A DNA stretch of 64,000 bases, taken from the NCBI GenBank assembly GCA_910589415.1, contig OU342638.1, positions 37,297,579 to 37,361,578 on the forward strand. The letters are read 5' to 3'. The position numbers and the translations under genes are program-made. Of the stretch, positions 51,798 through 64,000 are shown one piece after another; within the stretch, counting starts at the first letter, position 1; every line of letters begins with the position of its first letter. The stretch comes from Malachius bipustulatus (lineage: Eukaryota > Arthropoda > Insecta > Coleoptera > Melyridae). The notes under the pieces were generated by a model. The model was not told where the DNA came from. It worked only from the letters and a program-made list of their open reading frames with translations, and made no database searches.

Positions 51798-54700
51798 ATG
51801 CCGTCGTTAAGGAAACGCGTCTCCAGTTACTTCAGACAGCTCAGTTTCCACAACGAACCGAAGCAGACTCGTACCAATATCAACGAGAACGCTTTCGTCA
51901 CTAAATATCTCGAAGGGTAAGTGATAAGTGAGCCTATACCGAACCCTACTCAATTCATTGTTTGGGTTAAAACGATACAATTTTCTCCACAGGAACATAT
52001 CGCTGAGAGACGGTCCTAAGATCTTGTACGGGAAGAACCCGACCGACTTACCCGTCTACGACCTAGGCCAGTACAAGTGCGGCTATGATTCGATCGTTGC
52101 TTCCTACACGGGACCCAACGGGGGTCTTACTACCGTTAAACGGACCGAGAAGCATCTGTCCGTCATGGAATCGGAGATCGATTTCATTGACAATCCTGAA
52201 AGCGAGGCCGGTGCCGGTGAGTGTTTGACCGTCGGTCAGGTATAGTTTATTTGGACCGCTATAATAGTCACTGCGATCCAATGTTGCCAAATGTAGCAGC
52301 AACAGTATTAAAATTATCATTAGTTTCCAGTGTTCCAGAATCAGTTGAGATTATAAGTTACAACTGACATTGACAAATTTGACATTTCACTTATTTGACA
52401 ATTATTAGAGTTGCTAATGCCAACATAACCTATCTTTATAGTATGAAAGGTGACATAACAACATGACATATTGTATCTTTTCTTTGTTACTGCTGTATTA
52501 ATAACGATAATAATTGGTGAAGGTAATGGGAAACATTTGTCAATTCTAGCGCCGATTAACAAAGAGAACAGGTCCCCTAAACGGAAACAGGGACAGCCGG
52601 TAGATAACACCACGATGGTGATAAAGGTGGCGGGACAGGAGTATTTCGTGACGAACCGATCGAAAATCTCCCACAACAAAAGCCAGAGCTTGGGGAGCGT
52701 CTCGGACTTCAAGATCGGCAACACGATCAACCTGGAGATGACCAAGACCGCTCAGTTGGATAATTCCGATTCCACCGGCGAGACGCTCCTGAACAATAAT
52801 AACAACGGCGAACAATTGAAAAACGGCAATGCGGCCGGAAAACTGGACAAGAACGTGTCGAAGAGCGTCGAGGCATCCCTTCCGATCGAGCCTCCGGAGC
52901 CGGAGCCGGAGCAGTCGTCGGGAGACCACATCGAAAGTAAGATGAAAAAAGTCGACTCGCTCCAGTCGATAAACGAGAAGTACCCGCAGACGCTCGCCGT
53001 GAAGAAACCGGAGCGGAAGAATGTGGGAAACCGTGCCAAGAGTAGTCCGGTCTCGAAAACGAAAAGCCCCGTTAAGAGGAAAGTGGGGAAACTGATCAAA
53101 GTCGAGACTCGAGTACAATCAACCGGTATAAGCGCTAAGACTGCTAGAGCATGTTCTGCACTGATTTAGTGTATTTAGAGTATTATTAATGGTTGCATTG
53201 CATCCCTTTTTTTATTTATGTTTTGCATGGTTTTATTTATGTGTGTTGTTTGTTTTTGGAACTAATTAAAAGGGTAGCTTGGATCATATTATCACACATG
53301 AAGGGAGAACAAAATCATCGTATTATTATTTTAATTCTAGTGACCTGATTGGTTCAAATTATGAGGCCTAATAACAGCTGAACTCACACCTCACTGTATT
53401 GTAATAATTTGTAACCATCACTAGAGTTAGAAGAAATAAAATTTGTCTTGTAGCATCGGCATTGCTCCATTCCATTCCATTATCAATAATAAGGGGATTC
53501 CCATAGAACGATCACGCTGAATTAGCATAATTTTTCAGCTTCCAAGTCAGAAAATCCCAGTTCTTCCGCCTCAAACGATGGCGACCGTCTTCCCCCCGAC
53601 TGGAACAGGAAATCGGAGCTCGCGTACGGACTGGGCGATTCCCTCTACGACCGGAACCAGATAACCGAGATCAAGAACGGCGACCCGATCGCCGACTGTT
53701 TCGGTATAATCGCCAGACCAGACTCGGCCATCCTGGCAGTGGCCGACGGCGTCAACTGGGGTGAGTTCCGCCGACAATTTTCCCCTTTCTCTCTTGACGA
53801 TGTTGTTTCTCTGACGAACAGGCGAGAAGGCGAGCGTGGCCGCCAAGTCCGCAATCCACGGATCGTTGTACTATCTCAACAAGACCATCTTCAACGATAC
53901 GAAGCTGTTCGATTGCCTGGCGACGAAGGGCGAGACGACCGACTCTCCGTCCAGACAGGCGGACGTCCTGATCACCAACACGAGAGACCTGTTCGTCTGC
54001 CTGTTGCGGTCGTTCACCTGCGCGCACGATCTCATACTGGAGAATAACGGGATGCTGACGACCCTGACCGTGGCAGTCGTGCTGCCGTTGAAGAAACGAT
54101 CGAACGGCGACGGCCCCGATCTGTACGTCTGCTGCGTCTGTAATGTGGGCGACACGCTCGCTTACGTTTACTCCGTCGAGTACGGTTTGAGGGAGTTGAC
54201 GAAAGGTGAGATTTTGATTTCATTACTGTGCCTTGATCGTTAAAAAAAATTATTTAATCGACAGGTTCTCATGACATAACGAACAACCGCGACATGCGCG
54301 ACGCTCTGGGAGCCCTGGGACCGGTCGACGGGTGCAACCCGGAACTGAGCAACCTGACGATCTCGTTGAGCGTGATCCAGAGGGGTGACATCGTCTTCGT
54401 CGCCAGCGATGGCATCACCGACAATTTCGACCCGAACGTCTGTCAGTTCTCGACGATCCGTTCCGATGCGGAGGAGAAGGGTGAACGTGCGCCGGCGCTG
54501 AGGAGCCAGTTCGACAAGCCGATCGTGAGAAAGGTCGCTCAGACGACGACAGAGCAGAGGAAAGTCGTAATGGAGAAACCGCCGAGAGCTTCCAAGGCCA
54601 GAAGCGCTGGCGCCGGTGCCGGTGCCGGTCGTCCTCAACCTAGTCAGTCGAATGTCGAGAGTGAGGTTAGCAAAACGGAAACAAAAGAAGCGGGTTCCGG

Positions 54701-55409
54701 TTCTTCTGGTACCGGTACCGGTACGAACGACGAGGAGATCAACCCTCTGGTGCGGCAGTTTTTAATGGACAATCCTCTGGAGGGACCCAGGAGCAACACG
54801 GTTGATTCGAGTGCAATAATAAAAGGTAAGAACCGCTCTTAGCTGCTCGGATAACTGTTTGTAATCACTAAAATCCGTTTTCCATTAACAGACAAACCGA
54901 TTTTATACAAACCGACCCGTACCACATCGCCCCTCCAGACGAGCTCCAGCCAGAAGAACATTCCCAAGGCGGTAGCGTCGACGCAGGACCGCAACTACAA
55001 GTTCCTCCGATCGAAGACAACGCTCGGCTTCCATCACCGCTCGAAGATCACCCGCAACTCGGACGGCATCCCGTTTGTGACGCCGACGCAGCGGTACGAG
55101 CTCCAGCTGCTCCTGATGGAGGACATCCTTAGGAACGGGATATCGGGGAAGGAGAGCCCGTGCAGGAGCGCGCGGAAGCTGTGCGAGAATTTGATGAGTT
55201 TCTCGATCAGCATAACGTCGGCGAAGCGACACAACCTGGAGGACCAGGAGATCTATTACAACAACAGCGGGAACGGGGTGCTGGTCGAGTGTTCCGTCAT
55301 GGAGAGGAAGATCAGGCGGAAGAGGGCCCTGGACAAGGGGAAGAACCTGCCCGGGAAGCTCGATCACGTGACCGTCGTCGCTTATAACGTCGGTAATGTG
55401 TTTTCGTGA
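51798..55409 (+). CDS. PP2C-like domain protein (Drosophila CG9801 type)
   Basis: Seven exons (51798-51916, 51993-52216, 52550-53125, 53539-53760, 53822-54205, 54265-54825, 54892-55409) give 867 residues with all phases matching. The N-terminal third has LSFHNEPKQTRTNINENAFV then a Ser/Lys-rich disordered linker (APINKENRSPKRKQ ... VSKTKSPVKRKVGK). A PP2C-like phosphatase domain follows: AYGLGDSLYDRN, DPIADCFGIIARPDSAILAV with ADGVNWGEKASVAAKSAI, TTLTVAVVLPL, VCCVCNVGDTLAYVYS and VQRGDIVFVASDGITDN-like IQRGDIVFVASDGITDNFDP. The metal-site DG motifs are present, but spacing differs from classical PP2Cs and the first arginine-RxxxE region is not evident, so activity is unsure. The C-terminal part has a Glu/Ser/Gly-rich linker and a conserved TPTQRYELQLLLMEDILRNG region. 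Convergent with DPH2; AATAAA at about 55648. Confidence 0.88.
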
Positions 55410-55737
55410 TATATTTTTTTGCTTGTTTGTTTTTGTGTATAGAGATGTATATTTTATTTGTATTTGTTTTTTATTGATTATGATTATGAATATGATGATA
55501 ATGAGATATTTTTCCATGGATTTATAAACGAGCAGGGCTGTCAAGTTAATAATAATTGATGATGGTGACAGTGAAAGATATAAGGATCGTCCAACAAAAT
55601 GACAGCCCTGTTTATGATGCAATTAATATTGTAACAAGTGCAGCTTTAATAAATAATAATGTAATAATAATAACGAAGAGAATCATTAATAAAATATTAT
55701 GTATATTGATAAAACTTCTTAACAATAATAATTAATC
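55410..55737. other. Shared 3' region of two convergent genes
   Basis: A plus-strand AATAAA (55648-55653) for the PP2C-like gene lies closer to DPH2 than a minus-strand AATAAA (inverse at 55453-55458) for DPH2. If both are used, the 3' UTRs overlap by about 200 bp. Confidence 0.45.
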
Positions 55738-57277
55738 TTAATCGCTAGGTTCATCGCTGTAACCCCTAGCGATCCCTCTTCGTCCCTCTTCTGCCAGCTT
55801 CACCTCGCTTTGTCCCAGGTTCTCCTCTAATCCCTTCCAAGTCCTCTCGTAGAGGTAAGTGGAGCCGCTGTTCGAGTCCAAGACGAGTACCCCGGAGCTT
55901 TTCACGGCGATCGCGCGATCATCCGTCCCGCTAGCCAGGGTCGCTTCTTTTTCCCGCCACTCGAGGAGTTCACTCGTCGGATGGAAATCGTAGGAGAAAT
56001 CGGCGAGATCGGTGTTGTCGGGGTTCAGTGCCATTTCCAGGTCGAACGGGGTAGCTATGGGCTTGTAGAAATCCCTGCTCTCATATAACTCGTACAAGGG
56101 ACAGGCGATCGTTACGTAGATTTCGATCTGGAATAATTACAACCGATTAGTTAATTGATTGATAGAGAAGCGATCGTTATGGTTACTTCGGGGAAATTCG
56201 CTAGTTTAGCGACGGTGGGTTTTCCCACGCTGACAATGTAGTATTTCTTGTCGTTTCTCTTCAGGAGCGTCTTCATTCTGTCGATCGTTTTCAGGTAGTT
56301 CTCGACGGAGAGCGTCGCCACGATTATTCCGATCGTCGTGCTGGTCTTTATTTTCTCCGAGAGGAACATGCGCCGTTTCAGTATCGCGCCGTCTTGATCG
56401 AACCTCTCGAGATCCTCCTTGAAGTACCAGAGATCCCTCTCTGAAATCACGTAATGTTAAAATGTTATCGAATAATTAATTCAATCAGCTACCGTTATCT
56501 TTGAGAGACAATTTTACGTTGATCAACTTCTTCTCTTGTCCGAGGAAGATCACGGCGGAATCGCTTCGAATCGATCGCGTCTCGGTGATCTTTATCACGT
56601 TCACTTCGTTCCTGAATCGATCTGAATTGATAAGTGTTAAGCGTCACTGTCAGATGTCGCTTGACTCGCTTGTCGTAACATGAAACATACCTTGCAGCGA
56701 TGACAATAAGTGGAAGTAGCAGGTGTCTATAACTAGATCGATTTCAGGGTTATGCAGCGAAGTTACAGACTGCTTTAGTCTGTCGATGTCGAAATCGGTT
56801 TTATCGTGGACGTAAAAGACGGGGGTCTTTTCCTTGGAATTAGAGAAGCAGCTGTCACCGAAGTGGATTATGGCATCGGCGTCTACGTGCGAGGCTGCTG
56901 TAAAATCAACGCAGCAGCTGGAATAAGTTTCCTTTCGATTAATTCCGTTAGTATGAAATGTGAAATTAACAATTTCAACGCTTTGTTAAAAGAATTATGA
57001 TACCATCGGTAATGAAAATCTAGCACCTTCCGTAAGCCGTGTCCCCCAAGATGTACACCTTGACGTCGTCCAGAGATTTCCGCAACCAGAGGGAGATTTC
57101 GCTCGAGTCTGGTAGCATGTCGTCAGGAAATTGCAGGCAGACCTACAGGAAGAATTTCACTTTATAGACCCGGATAAAAATAAATGAAGGTATACTCACC
57201 TTCTTGTGGCCGTGTTCCTGTATCCAGTCCCTGCACTCCCGGAGGTCGTATTTCTTCTCCAAGTTCTTCATTTCCAT
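55738..57277 (-). CDS. DPH2: Diphthamide biosynthesis protein 2
   Basis: Six exons (57200-57277, 57027-57142, 56691-56917, 56493-56621, 56187-56440, 55738-56127) give 397 residues. DPH2 pairs with DPH1 as a [4Fe-4S] radical enzyme that puts the 3-amino-3-carboxypropyl group of SAM on the eEF2 histidine, the first step of diphthamide synthesis. Motifs: KVCLQFPDDMLPDS, VYILGDTAYGSCCVD (Cys), ASHVDADAIIHFGDSCFS, PVFYVHDKTDFDIDRLKQ, then IGIIVATLSVENYLKTIDRM, VSVGKPTVAKLANFPE, ACPLYELYESRDFYKPIATP with FDLEMALNP. Shorter than human DPH2 (~489), mostly at the termini. The start MEMKNLEKKYDLRECRDW is the first Met in the exon, but the frame stays open upstream to an acceptor-like CTGTAG near 57337, so another 5' exon may add residues. 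Confidence 0.93.
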
Positions 57278-58196
57278 GTTTATTCTTGAAGAGGTTTTTT
57301 TGATCGATTTCGGATCATATTTCTTGTTTTCGAAGCTACAGCGAATTAAAAGTTAGGTTAGATTAGATTGTGGTTATGGTTAACGTCAGAGTGAAGGAGC
57401 TTGAGTTAAAATTAGAAAATTTCAGTAGAATAGTAATGCCAAGTGTCAGTTTATGTGTCTTTTTTCAAAAAATTCTCTAATATATACTCAGGCTCTGTAA
57501 ATTTTTAAACGGGAGTTAATTTTACAAAAAAAGTGAAAGCGATTTTTTTCCTGGCCCCAATTTATTGCTCTTGATTGCAGTTTACTATTACGCGAGGGGT
57601 ATTTGCCTGAATCTATATTAAAAAGCGAATTAAAAGGTTATTTTAGAATTTTAGTGACCTAAGCGCTCTAACCTAAATGCAAAATCTACAAGGCGATAAT
57701 TTTTAAAAAGAAGAATCTGGGACTCCAGTACCAACTGATAATAAAAAACTAACTTTTATAAAAACGAGATAAAATTTATTAAAATTGATAAGACTTGCAA
57801 ATGAAGCTGATATTGTTTAAATAATCTCAATTAAATGCAAGCAATCGATTAGCAATTCATTAAATGTAATTTTAAGCGTTCTTCTTACGAGAATATAATC
57901 AGGTGATCCAGTTTAAAATTTGAAGGTTGGCAACGCGTAACCTATTCAACAGAAAATAACCGTCATCACGTTTGAAATCGTTCTAAAAATCAGAAGAAAA
58001 GAAAGTGCAAGTGTGCAAGTGCAAGCAGGTTTACTGTCGTTTCCACCCACGATCGAAGACAAACAAAACACAAAAAGGCGTCCCGCAGCAAATTATGATC
58101 GATCACTAATCATCTCAACGAAATCAACGCGAATCGACCAACAATCACCGGCGAACACAGTAAATCGACACGCTGAAACGCGATCCGTCCACCATC
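57278..58196. promoter_or_regulatory. Shared upstream region of DPH2 and wee1
   Basis: The two genes are divergent with 919 bp between start codons. The 58000-58196 part is probable wee1 5' UTR (AAGTGCAAGTGTGCAAGTGC run). No TATA box identified. A two-way promoter is inferred only from spacing. Confidence 0.4.
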
Positions 58197-60234
58197 ATGG
58201 AACGTGACGGCAAGCCAGAAGAACTGGAACTGGACTCGTCCGGCTGCGAGTCCTTCGAACTGTCCACGGACGCGATATTCACCCCCGATAGGACGATCAA
58301 CAGCGACAACTACATCGGCACCCCGGAGGTGCAGCAGATGAACTACAGCCCCCCGTACAAGAGGGTGAGGGCGCTCAGGCTGTTCGACAGCCCCCTCACC
58401 CCGAAGACCATCCTGAAGAAGTCCAAGGACAGCACGGTGCCCAGGATCAGGCTGTTCGCGGCCACGCCGAGGAGGGCCGTCGCCTCCGCCTACCCCAGAA
58501 ACGATCGACCGGCAGCCAATGTTAACCCGTTCACACCTGATGGTTAGTACACCACCTTACCCTTGTCATTAACGATTTATGGTTAATTATTCGTTTCCGG
58601 TCTATTTTTGCAGCGATGAAACTGAACAAGAAACGCACTTTGATGGCCTCACCGGAGCTATCGTCATCGATGAATTGCGAGGATTCGGAAGGGAGCGACA
58701 ACGAAATCGAGCGGCCCACTAAGAGAGTCGCTTTACGGGTGGGTTTCAATTGTTTCACTCAATGATAGTTTTTTTTTTATCACACCTGTTGAAGGTTATT
58801 TTGTTAAGTGGGTCGTGCTGTTTTGGCAGGCGAAAATGCTGTTTTGGCAGGTGTTCTGTCGGCCATTAACAGGCAAAAGTAGAAGTTGATTTTGTCCCCC
58901 TCCCCTCCAATATAAGGATGACTCATCTTTTTTTGTTTTTAATTGTTTTTTCTCTAATTTTTGTTAACAGGAGAGCAACATATCGAGATATCACAAGGAG
59001 TTCCACGAACTGGAGCTGATCGGGTCTGGTCAATTCGGTTCCGTCTACAAATGCATAAATCGTCTGGACGGGTGCATTTACGCTGTCAAGAAATCTACCA
59101 AACCGGTCGCCGGGAGCGTCTTCGAGAAAAACGCTCTCAACGAAGTGTATGCGCATGCCGTTCTGGGTAAGTTTTTCCCTTTCAGCTTTCATATTTCATA
59201 TTTTCATCCCATCTTTTTCTTGAAACGTGAAATGTCAAAACTTCTGTTGTTTCTGACGTATTTCATCATCACCATCAATCTTCTGTCCGCAGGTAAACAC
59301 CCGCACGTGGTCCGCTACTACTCGGCCTGGGCCGAGGACAACCACATGATAATCCAGAACGAGTTCTGCAACGGAGGCTCCCTGGCCGACCGCATATCCG
59401 CCAACCTGTCCCTGGACTTGGGCGAGCTCAGGAAGCTCCTGAAGCACGTCTCGGAAGGTCTGAGGTACGTGCACGCTGAGGGCCTCGTGCATCTGGACAT
59501 CAAACCCGCCAACATTTTCATAACGATCGAGAGGAAGCCCCAGGTGCCGAACTACGATTCGGCCGATGACGGCTTCGAGGACCTTGAGAACGAGGTCGAG
59601 CAGGTCGAGGACGAGATCACGTTCAAGATCGGCGACCTGGGGCACGTCACCAGTTTGAGCAATCCTCAGGTAGGCGTCCTTACCCGAAAAATCTTCCTGT
59701 TCCGGTGACGACGGTTTAATTTTACTCATTTTACAGGTCGAAGAGGGCGACTGTCGTTATTTACCGAAAGAGATCCTCCACGAGGACTACCATCACCTGA
59801 CGAAAGCGGACATATTCGCGCTCGGTCTGACGGTGATAGAGGCGGCCGGTTCGGGTCCGCTGTCGAAGAACGGGGACCGTTGGCACAGGCTCCGCGACGG
59901 GGAGATCCCGCCGCTGCGTCAGAAGCTGCCGCGCGACTTCGCCTCGCTTATCAAGGCGATGATCGATCCGGACCCGGTGCGTCGTCCGCCGGCCAATTCG
60001 ATCCTGCACCACAACGCCCTCACCATGGTCAGCAACAAGACGAAGGCGGAGCTGGCGAAGGAGCTGAACGCGGAGCGCGCGAGGAACGAGCTGCTCTGCA
60101 AGCAGCTGTCGGAGGCGGCCAAGTGCATCAAGCAGATCGCGCCGCCCAATTCGAACATCAAGAACATATCAAGGCTGACGTCGCGACTCGTCGGGAAGAC
60201 TTTCAACAGGAGTGCGAGCAGTGTGGATTTCTAG
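58197..60234 (+). CDS. wee1: Wee1-type mitotic inhibitor kinase
   Basis: Five exons (58197-58542, 58614-58738, 58971-59166, 59293-59669, ~59737-60234) give 513 residues. Wee1 phosphorylates the ATP-site tyrosine of Cdk1 in the nucleus and holds cells in G2. The N-terminal ~150 residues are disordered, with SP/TP sites ([31 protein letters not shown]) as expected for Cdk/Polo regulation, and a [20 protein letters not shown] entry to the kinase domain. Kinase motifs are those of Wee1: [23 protein letters not shown] with its downstream glutamate, [20 protein letters not shown] (HLD in place of HRD), and KIGDLGHVT (DLG in place of DFG). An acidic insert ([18 protein letters not shown]) precedes DLG. 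The tail [19 protein letters not shown] is a predicted coiled coil, also seen in other Wee1s. AATAAA at 60860. Confidence 0.95.
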
Positions 60235-60859
60235 AGAGAGAGAGAGATGAAAAATGGGTTAATCGATTTTGTGATGATGGGGCAAGTCTCGAATGTCCGG
60301 TTTGTCTCTTAATGTTTTTTCTGTTTGATTCAATGTTTCCTATTCTTATTTTATTATGTTTGTATACGAAATTGTTTTTCTTTTTAGAAATTGATTGAAC
60401 AAGTAGTGAGATAGATGGAGATGATTATTGTGCGATTATTATCATTATTGCCTGTCGTCCAAAGCAGGTTTCTTCAGGATTCCATTATTGTTTTATTTTT
60501 CTTTTAATGTAAAAGTGTAATGTATTAATGTAATAATTGAAATTATTTAAATCCATAATAATAATAATAATGAAGATATGTGTGTGTAAGATTGATTGAT
60601 TGATTGATTAAGAGATTTTTGTATGTTTTCTGCACAATGGCAGGTTATTTATTTTTAATGTCGGATATAATTGTGATACGACTTGCTGCTTATTATTGAT
60701 TTGACTATGAGGGTATTGTTTATCTTTTCATGTTATTTTTTTATCGCACTTATTATTAATGTAATTGTTTGTGGAAGGAATTCAGTCGATGGTGTTGATT
60801 GTATCGGAACTGAACTGAACTGATGATGATGATGATGAAAATGTATTAATATTAATGAT

Positions 60860-60865
60860 AATAAA
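60860..60865 (+). terminator. Poly(A) signal of wee1
   Basis: AATAAA after a ~625-nt AT-rich 3' UTR, the first full AATAAA after the stop that I see in a plausible setting. Confidence 0.5.
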
Positions 60866-62034
60866 GATTTTTTAAAGACATTTTTCCTGAAATCGTGTTT
60901 TTTCTCCTCCAGAAAATGGAAATTTCGAGTACTTAGTTCAAGAATAGACTATGCAGAATGTCTAAAAACTAATCCTTGTTGCGATGTTCCAGAAATAGAA
61001 CATTTTTAGTTAACTTTGGAAAGTTTGTTCTCGAAACCTATTGCCTCGAAACGTTCTAGAAGGTCATCCAGTGTCATAAGCCAAAATTAAATCAACTTAT
61101 AACCTCTAGATCTAATAAATGATAAACACAGCTGTCCTCTTGTCTCCACTCACAGATACTACACCACTTGTCTATTCTACACAATCCGCAATATAACACT
61201 ACTGTCTTCCTTACTATACTTCACTTTCACGTCCAAGACACTACTACTCCTAAGCGCCGACGCCGCCGACAGCCCTGTATTTATAGTACTGGGACTGGCT
61301 GTGGATTCTGGAAATGTCAGATTGTTCGGCGAGACCACTCTAGTATTTAATAGAACGCACAAATGTCCGTCAATGCGTCATGTGTCGAATTGATGCGAAC
61401 TGTCATTGTCTTTAATGGACAATGGTGTCACAAAAAATGGTGTCACTTTTAAATGCAATTAAATTCCGCGGGAATCATTTCTCGTTTGAATACGGAAAAA
61501 AGGGATACTTCTACAGGTTATTGTCGTTCTATCGTCTACGTTGTTAATAATTAAAAGATTAGGTAGAAAAGTCTCTTTGTTCGGAAACTGAATAACGGTG
61601 ATTATCTGCAGGTTATTTTATAATTTGTCGCTCTAATAAATAACCCAATCCAGTAACGTGCATTCATCGCTGCTCAAAGCCAAAGCTACAATATTACAAT
61701 AAGTTCTTTTTCAGTCATGTAGTCTGCTTATTGGTCATTGGTCTCGTTTTGAAGCAATTTAGTCAGTAAAACTGATGTGTTCGTGTTTTTAATGAATCAT
61801 GCGCAAACGCAATTATTGATTGATACCAGAAATACTACATAAACGTATTTAGGGTTGCCTATGTTTTATAGTTGAATGAAACCTGACTGTCATCAAATAA
61901 AAGTATTATTAATGTTTTTTGTACAGTTCTTATTAGCATATTAAATGTTTAGATACCTGATGTAAACAGTGAATTGGATATAGCAAAACAAGTATCTATT
62001 GGATTATTTAACATCAACGCAGTACCTACAGGTG
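60866..62034. other. Gene-free stretch
   Basis: No gene or recognised RNA. Short frames only. Confidence 0.5.
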
Positions 62035-63013
62035 TCCGTTTTTCGAGTAATAAGCATGGGGATCTCGGTTATCTTAAGAGATACGAAGTCGGTTAAAGTG
62101 GGGTAAAGTTGCGTATTTTTATGGCAAGTAATAATCTGAAAAGAAATTGAGGATATTTTCAGTCGTTGCTGAAATATCTTGAAAAAACTGAAAAATCGAG
62201 ATTTCTTATTTTACCCATATCTTTGTTATTATTGGAGATTAATAAATAATTTTTTGTAGACTTACATAAGTCGGCAAGAGCTACCCATCTGTCATTACAA
62301 AAATTTTCAAGGCCGACTAGATCCGACAGTTTTCACAGTTACCTTTCGTTTTTCTTACGGCCGCCATATTGGATTTTCATGTCATTCTGTATTAAAAAAA
62401 TTAAGGAAACCAAAAATCAATCACATTCAAAAAAATTTCTTAAATTTTTTTTTCTTATTAAAAAAATAAAATAAAATTTTATCACCAAACGACGTCGGGC
62501 GACGTCGCAATATGACGTGACATTGCTTGACTTATATGGTTATTTATGACATTCGGTTGAAAAAACGTTACCGATTTTTTTCGAAAAAATAAATATAAAA
62601 TTTTGAATATTTTCTTTGAATGTGATAGATTTTTGGTTTCCTTAATTTTTTAAATAGGTACATAACGACATGAAAATCCAATATGGCGGCCATAAGAAAA
62701 ACGAAAGTTGACTGTGAAAACTCTTGGATCTAGTCGGCTTTGAAAATTTTTGAAACGTCAGATGGATAGCTCTTAGCGGCGTACGTCAGCCTACAAAAAA
62801 TTATTTATTAATTTTCAAAAATAAGAAAGATATGGCAAAAATAAGAAAATTAGATTTTTCAGTTTTTCCAGGATATTTCAGCAACGACTGAAAATATCCC
62901 CAATTTCTTTTCAGATTATTACTCGGTATAAAAATACGCAACTTTGCCCCAATTGACCGACTTTGTATCTCTTAAGATAACCGAGATCCCCATGCTTAAG
63001 CTCGAAAAACGTA
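62035..63013. mobile_element. Fold-back element, ~980 bp
   Basis: The left arm CGTTTTTCGAGTAATAAGC, GCATGGGGATCTCGGTTATC, TTAAGAGATACGAAGTCGGT returns inverted on the right as ACCGACTTTGTATCTCTTAA, GATAACCGAGATCCCCATGC, TTAAGCTCGAAAAACG. Pairing continues inward through TTTCAGTCGTTGCTGAAATA and the GGCCGCCATATTGGATTTTC block to about 62400/62640, so each arm is several hundred bp. Inner parts are shared with the element at 28031-28998, but the termini differ. No coding frame. Confidence 0.8.
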
Positions 63014-63378
63014 TACCAACACCGTGTAGGTACAATTTTTTTTTGCATAATTTTTCAAACGAGAACAATAAAAACGACTTTTGCGTGTTGCGCACTATAT
63101 TTTTTCCGCGACCTTACAATATTCTTGATACTAATTAAGAAGCATTATTTTTTATTAGATCGATACATAATTATTATTAATTATTAATTCGCATAATATG
63201 CTGTTATTAAAGAATGTAATAATTATAAAAAAGTTACGTTTTTATCTAAATTACACTACTTGATAAAGCAGAGAGCGTGTATAAATCAATATTATGGAAA
63301 ATGGAATAAACCTATACATACATCATTCTTATTTCTTGGTTTTTTATTTGTTCAAAAAACTTATGTCCCGATAATATA
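63014..63378. other. Gene-free spacer
   Basis: AT-rich, nothing recognised. Confidence 0.5.
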
Positions 63379-63860
63379 CAGGGTGAACCATATAATATAT
63401 CCTTTCTCTATATATTATCTAACTATCTAAGCTATCTCCTAACGCTAACAGATACAGGGTCGGTTAAACAAGTCGCACAAGTCCAATAAAGAAACGCAAT
63501 TTTGTGGCCATCTCGAATCCGTCAAGACATACAAAATATCAGTGACCGTTCCTGAAATATCCTGAAAAAAACAGAATAATCGAGATTTCTTATTTTTATA
63601 ATCTTTCTTATTATTGGAAATTAATAAACAATAAATAATTTTTGTCAGACTTATACCTATTATGTGAGAAGAATAGCTCTTGCAAGGCGACTTATGTACC
63701 TAAACATACAAAAAATTATGTATTGCCAATAATATCCAATAAGAAAGATATGGAAGAAATAAAAAAATCTCGATTTTTCAGTTTTTTCAGGATATTAACC
63801 GATCTCTATATTAGCGTTTACGAGATAGCCATGGTGAGCTCTGAAATAAGAGACCCCCTG
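63379..63860. mobile_element. Fold-back element, ~480 bp, TA-flanked
   Basis: Begins CAGGGTGAACCATATAATAT after TATA and ends CCCCCTG before TAG. Inside it TCCTGAAATATCCTGAAAAA...CTTATTATTGGAAATTAATAA comes back inverted near 63720-63790. It is a shorter relative of the 28031-28998 element. Confidence 0.65.
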
Positions 63861-64000
63861 TAGATACCTGGTACCTCTAGTATGTCTATGAATGTATAGG
63901 TATATAAAGAAGAAGAACGTTGCTCAGGAGGTCCAGTTCCAGTTGAATATTTTACCAAACCGCGGCAACCTCGGCATCAACTACACTAGTAGAGAAACTT
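63861..64000. other. Right edge, nothing recognised
   Basis: No frame or motif can be assigned in the last 140 bp. Confidence 0.4.

Noticed and set aside
52546..54638. Long minus-strand frames over the PP2C-like exons
   Set aside because: Antisense shadows of real exons with low stop frequency; no family motifs.

Overview
This is a stretch of an AT-rich, transposon-rich animal nuclear genome, almost certainly an insect. The genes are split by short GT-AG introns and have metazoan orthologues: a concentrative nucleoside transporter, P5C dehydrogenase, the prenylated Rab acceptor RABAC1, a CG9801-type PP2C-like protein, DPH2 and Wee1. Intergenic DNA is filled with AAT/ATT-rich sequence, fold-back elements, a SINE, tandem repeats and two large transposons. 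A sap-feeding hemipteran would fit, but nothing here fixes the order.

Layout. 1-398: last visible exons of an unidentified poly-Gln gene on the minus strand. 0.4-11 kb: no recognised gene; a 5S-rRNA-like SINE, ~232-bp repeat units and a ~220-bp tandem array rich in TGACGT. 11.2-14.0 kb (minus): ten-exon SLC28/CNT transporter. 16.3-27.6 kb: a complete Ty3/gypsy LTR retrotransposon with apparently identical 1,692-bp LTRs, a 4-bp target duplication, gag, a -1 frameshift signal and pol. 28.0-29.0 kb: fold-back element. 30.5-36.6 kb (plus): nine-exon mitochondrial P5C dehydrogenase; its first intron carries a perfect 84-bp palindrome and a hammerhead ribozyme, and its last intron a minisatellite. 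37.4-38.1 kb (minus): RABAC1, convergent with P5CDH and sharing a palindromic poly(A) signal. 38-41.6 kb: no gene. 41.7-46.4 kb (plus): a single-exon coding region for a 1,585-residue lipase-NACHT-ankyrin protein. 47.3-51.1 kb: a PIF/Harbinger transposon with a Myb-like gene (itself hit by a retro-insertion) and a frameshifted transposase. 51.8-55.4 kb (plus): PP2C-like gene. 55.7-57.3 kb (minus): DPH2. 58.2-60.2 kb (plus): wee1, divergent from DPH2. 60.2-64 kb: non-coding, with two more fold-back elements.

The cellular genes are housekeeping and not a pathway. The two items most worth following are the lipase-NACHT-ankyrin protein, which has the build of an innate immune sensor with a built-in enzymatic effector, and the intronic hammerhead ribozyme. 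Exon joins were chosen by hand from GT/AG sites, open frame and homology recognised from memory; every multi-exon model given adds up to a whole number of codons.
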